NCBI RefSeq assembly: GCF_028307215.1
Contig: NZ_JAQMHV010000001.1
Span: 682,001 to 746,000 of the forward strand
Length of the DNA: 64,000 nt
Direction: 5' to 3'
Source: Falsirhodobacter sp. 20TX0035
Lineage (GTDB): Bacteria > Pseudomonadota > Alphaproteobacteria > Rhodobacterales > Rhodobacteraceae
The position numbers and the translations under genes are program-made. The notes beneath the pieces were generated by a model that was given only the letters and a program-made list of their open reading frames with translations, did not search any database and had not been told where the DNA came from. The stretch's first letter is position 1. Each line of letters opens with the position of its first letter. Shown here in pieces: positions 63,175-64,000 of the stretch.

Positions 63175-63762
63175 ATGGCCCGGCGTCGCACCCTCCGCCC
63201 CGAGGAGCAGGAGCTGTGGCAGGCGGTCGCCCGCACGGCCCAGGCGATGCACCCGGAACGAAGGACGCCCGCCCCGGTGCCGCCGCCCGAGCCCGTATTG
63301 TCCTCACCCCCCAAGGCCGATCCACGGCCCGTCGGCCCGTTCAGCATGGGCGCCCGAACCTCCACCCGGCCGCATGACATCGCGCCCACCCTGCGGGACC
63401 AGATCGCCGCCCATCCGTTGAAGATGGACGCCAAGCAGTTCGCCCGCATGTCGCGCGGCCGGCTGGCGCCCGAGGCGCGGATCGACCTGCACGGCATGAC
63501 GCTGGCCGAAGCGCATCCCGAGTTGATGCATTTCGTGCTGGACGCGCACCGGCAGGGGATGCGGCTGGTTCTGGTCATCACCGGCAAGGGCAAGGTGCGC
63601 GACGAAGGCGGCCCCATCCCCACCCGCATGGGCGTGCTGCGCCATCAGGTGCCCCAATGGCTGCGCCTGCCACCCTTAGGCCCCGTCGTGCAGCAGGTGG
63701 CCGAGGCGCATCTCAAACATGGCGGCATGGGCGCCTATTACGTCTACCTCCGCCGCCGATAA
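63175..63762 (+). CDS. Smr-domain protein
   Basis: 195 residues from the ATG at 63175 (MARRRTLRPEEQELWQ); an ATG at 63160 in the terminator tail would add five. N-terminal Pro/Ala/Arg linker (to about 95) and a C-terminal small MutS-related domain: RIDLHGMTLAEAH, LVLVITGKGKVRDEGG, GVLRHQVPQWL, GGMGAYYVYLRRR. Smr domains are nickases or RNases in studied cases; here substrate unknown. It starts right after a terminator, so its promoter must lie inside the hairpin region or be supplied by readthrough. Confidence 0.9.
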   Translation: MARRRTLRPEEQELWQAVARTAQAMHPERRTPAPVPPPEPVLSSPPKADPRPVGPFSMGARTSTRPHDIAPTLRDQIAAHPLKMDAKQFARMSRGRLAPEARIDLHGMTLAEAHPELMHFVLDAHRQGMRLVLVITGKGKVRDEGGPIPTRMGVLRHQVPQWLRLPPLGPVVQQVAEAHLKHGGMGAYYVYLRRR

Positions 63763-63814
63763 GGCTTGTCCGGCCGGCACGCCCGGCTAACGTGCCGGTC
63801 AAAGGGAGGGGACC

Positions 63815-64000
63815 ATGACGTTCATCACCGCCAGCCTGATCATCGGCATCATCGCCACGGCCATCTTCGATCTGTGGGGGCTTCTGGTCGCCGTGCTGCG
63901 CCGCCAGCCGCGTCCGCGTTGGGATATGGCAGGCCGCTGGTTCTGGCACATGGCACAGGGCCGTTTCCGGCATGACGACATGGCCGCCCTTCGCCCCGTC
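63815..64000 (+). CDS. DUF2938-family membrane protein (partial)
   Basis: First 62 codons only; continues past the window. First membrane segment FITASLIIGIIATAIFDLWGLLVAVL then GRWFWHMAQGRFRHDDMA, resembling the DUF2938 pattern GRW-x-x-HM-x-x-GRF. Function unknown. GGGAGG before the ATG is a good ribosome site. Confidence 0.7.
   Translation, partial: MTFITASLIIGIIATAIFDLWGLLVAVLRRQPRPRWDMAGRWFWHMAQGRFRHDDMAALRPV

Overview
The window is a GC-rich stretch of bacterial chromosome with densely packed, mostly co-directional operons. Gene content and order (parA-parB-rsmG-mnmG-mnmE-rho-hemJ next to a DnaA-box cluster, then maf-aroE-coaE-dnaQ-secB; hemD-mitofilin-hemY; triheme gluconate-type dehydrogenase; GANTC-rich origin; a TTAA-N7-TTAA CtrA box) indicate an alphaproteobacterium of the Rhodobacteraceae/Paracoccaceae type. 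I cannot fix the genus. No CRISPR, insertion sequence or prophage gene was seen, and one tRNA gene (Thr, CGT) is present.

Layout. 1-4.4 kb: surface polysaccharide genes (two adjacent glycosyltransferases, a partial gene on the other strand, an uncharacterised 403-residue protein) with a CtrA-type box between the divergent units. 4.4-8.1 kb: a CPA1 cation/proton antiporter, rsgA and an AmpC-type beta-lactamase, all on the minus strand. 8.5-12 kb: pyruvate carboxylase.

12.3-24.4 kb: a phosphonate island. phnC-D-E1-E2 encode the importer, phnF the repressor, and phnG-H-I-J-K-L-N plus phnM the C-P lyase pathway. A DUF1045 gene sits between phnN and phnM, and a hexapeptide-repeat acyltransferase gene follows phnM. 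No phnP is present; the DUF1045 protein carries two HxT motifs and may do that step. Pho-box-like repeats precede phnC and lie between the DUF1045 gene and phnM. A long dyad fills the phnF-phnG gap. Strong hairpins bracket phnD.

24.4-31.3 kb: a minus-strand sugar or sugar-acid block: gluconate 2-dehydrogenase-like subunit 3, GMC flavoprotein and triheme cytochrome c, then a LacI regulator, a DeoR regulator with a 10-bp tandem repeat upstream, and an MFS transporter. 31.7-36.9 kb: tRNA-Thr, hemY, mitofilin, hemD and, divergently, tsaD, a YciI protein and an EVE-domain protein. 36.9-47.6 kb: ilvA, a membrane protein, argG, a ribokinase-family kinase, NADP-malic enzyme, mutS, hemW. 47.6-51 kb: ridA, rdgB, rph and, divergently, hrcA-grpE.

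51-63.8 kb: the origin-proximal region. parB, parA, rsmG, mnmG, mnmE, rho and hemJ run leftward from a 416-bp intergenic region that looks like oriC (one perfect and several near-perfect DnaA boxes, nine GANTC sites). maf, aroE, coaE and dnaQ run rightward. Two perfect 16-bp parS palindromes lie in the start regions of rsmG and mnmG. The window ends with secB, an FxsA-type membrane protein, a Tim44-like protein, an Smr-domain protein and the start of a DUF2938 membrane protein.

Most of this is ordinary core chromosome. The points most worth a second look are the GANTC-saturated origin, the parS sites built into coding sequence, the DUF1045-for-PhnP question, the regulatory layout of the phosphonate island, and the CtrA box in front of the polysaccharide genes. 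I did not find a clear novel defence or mobile system.
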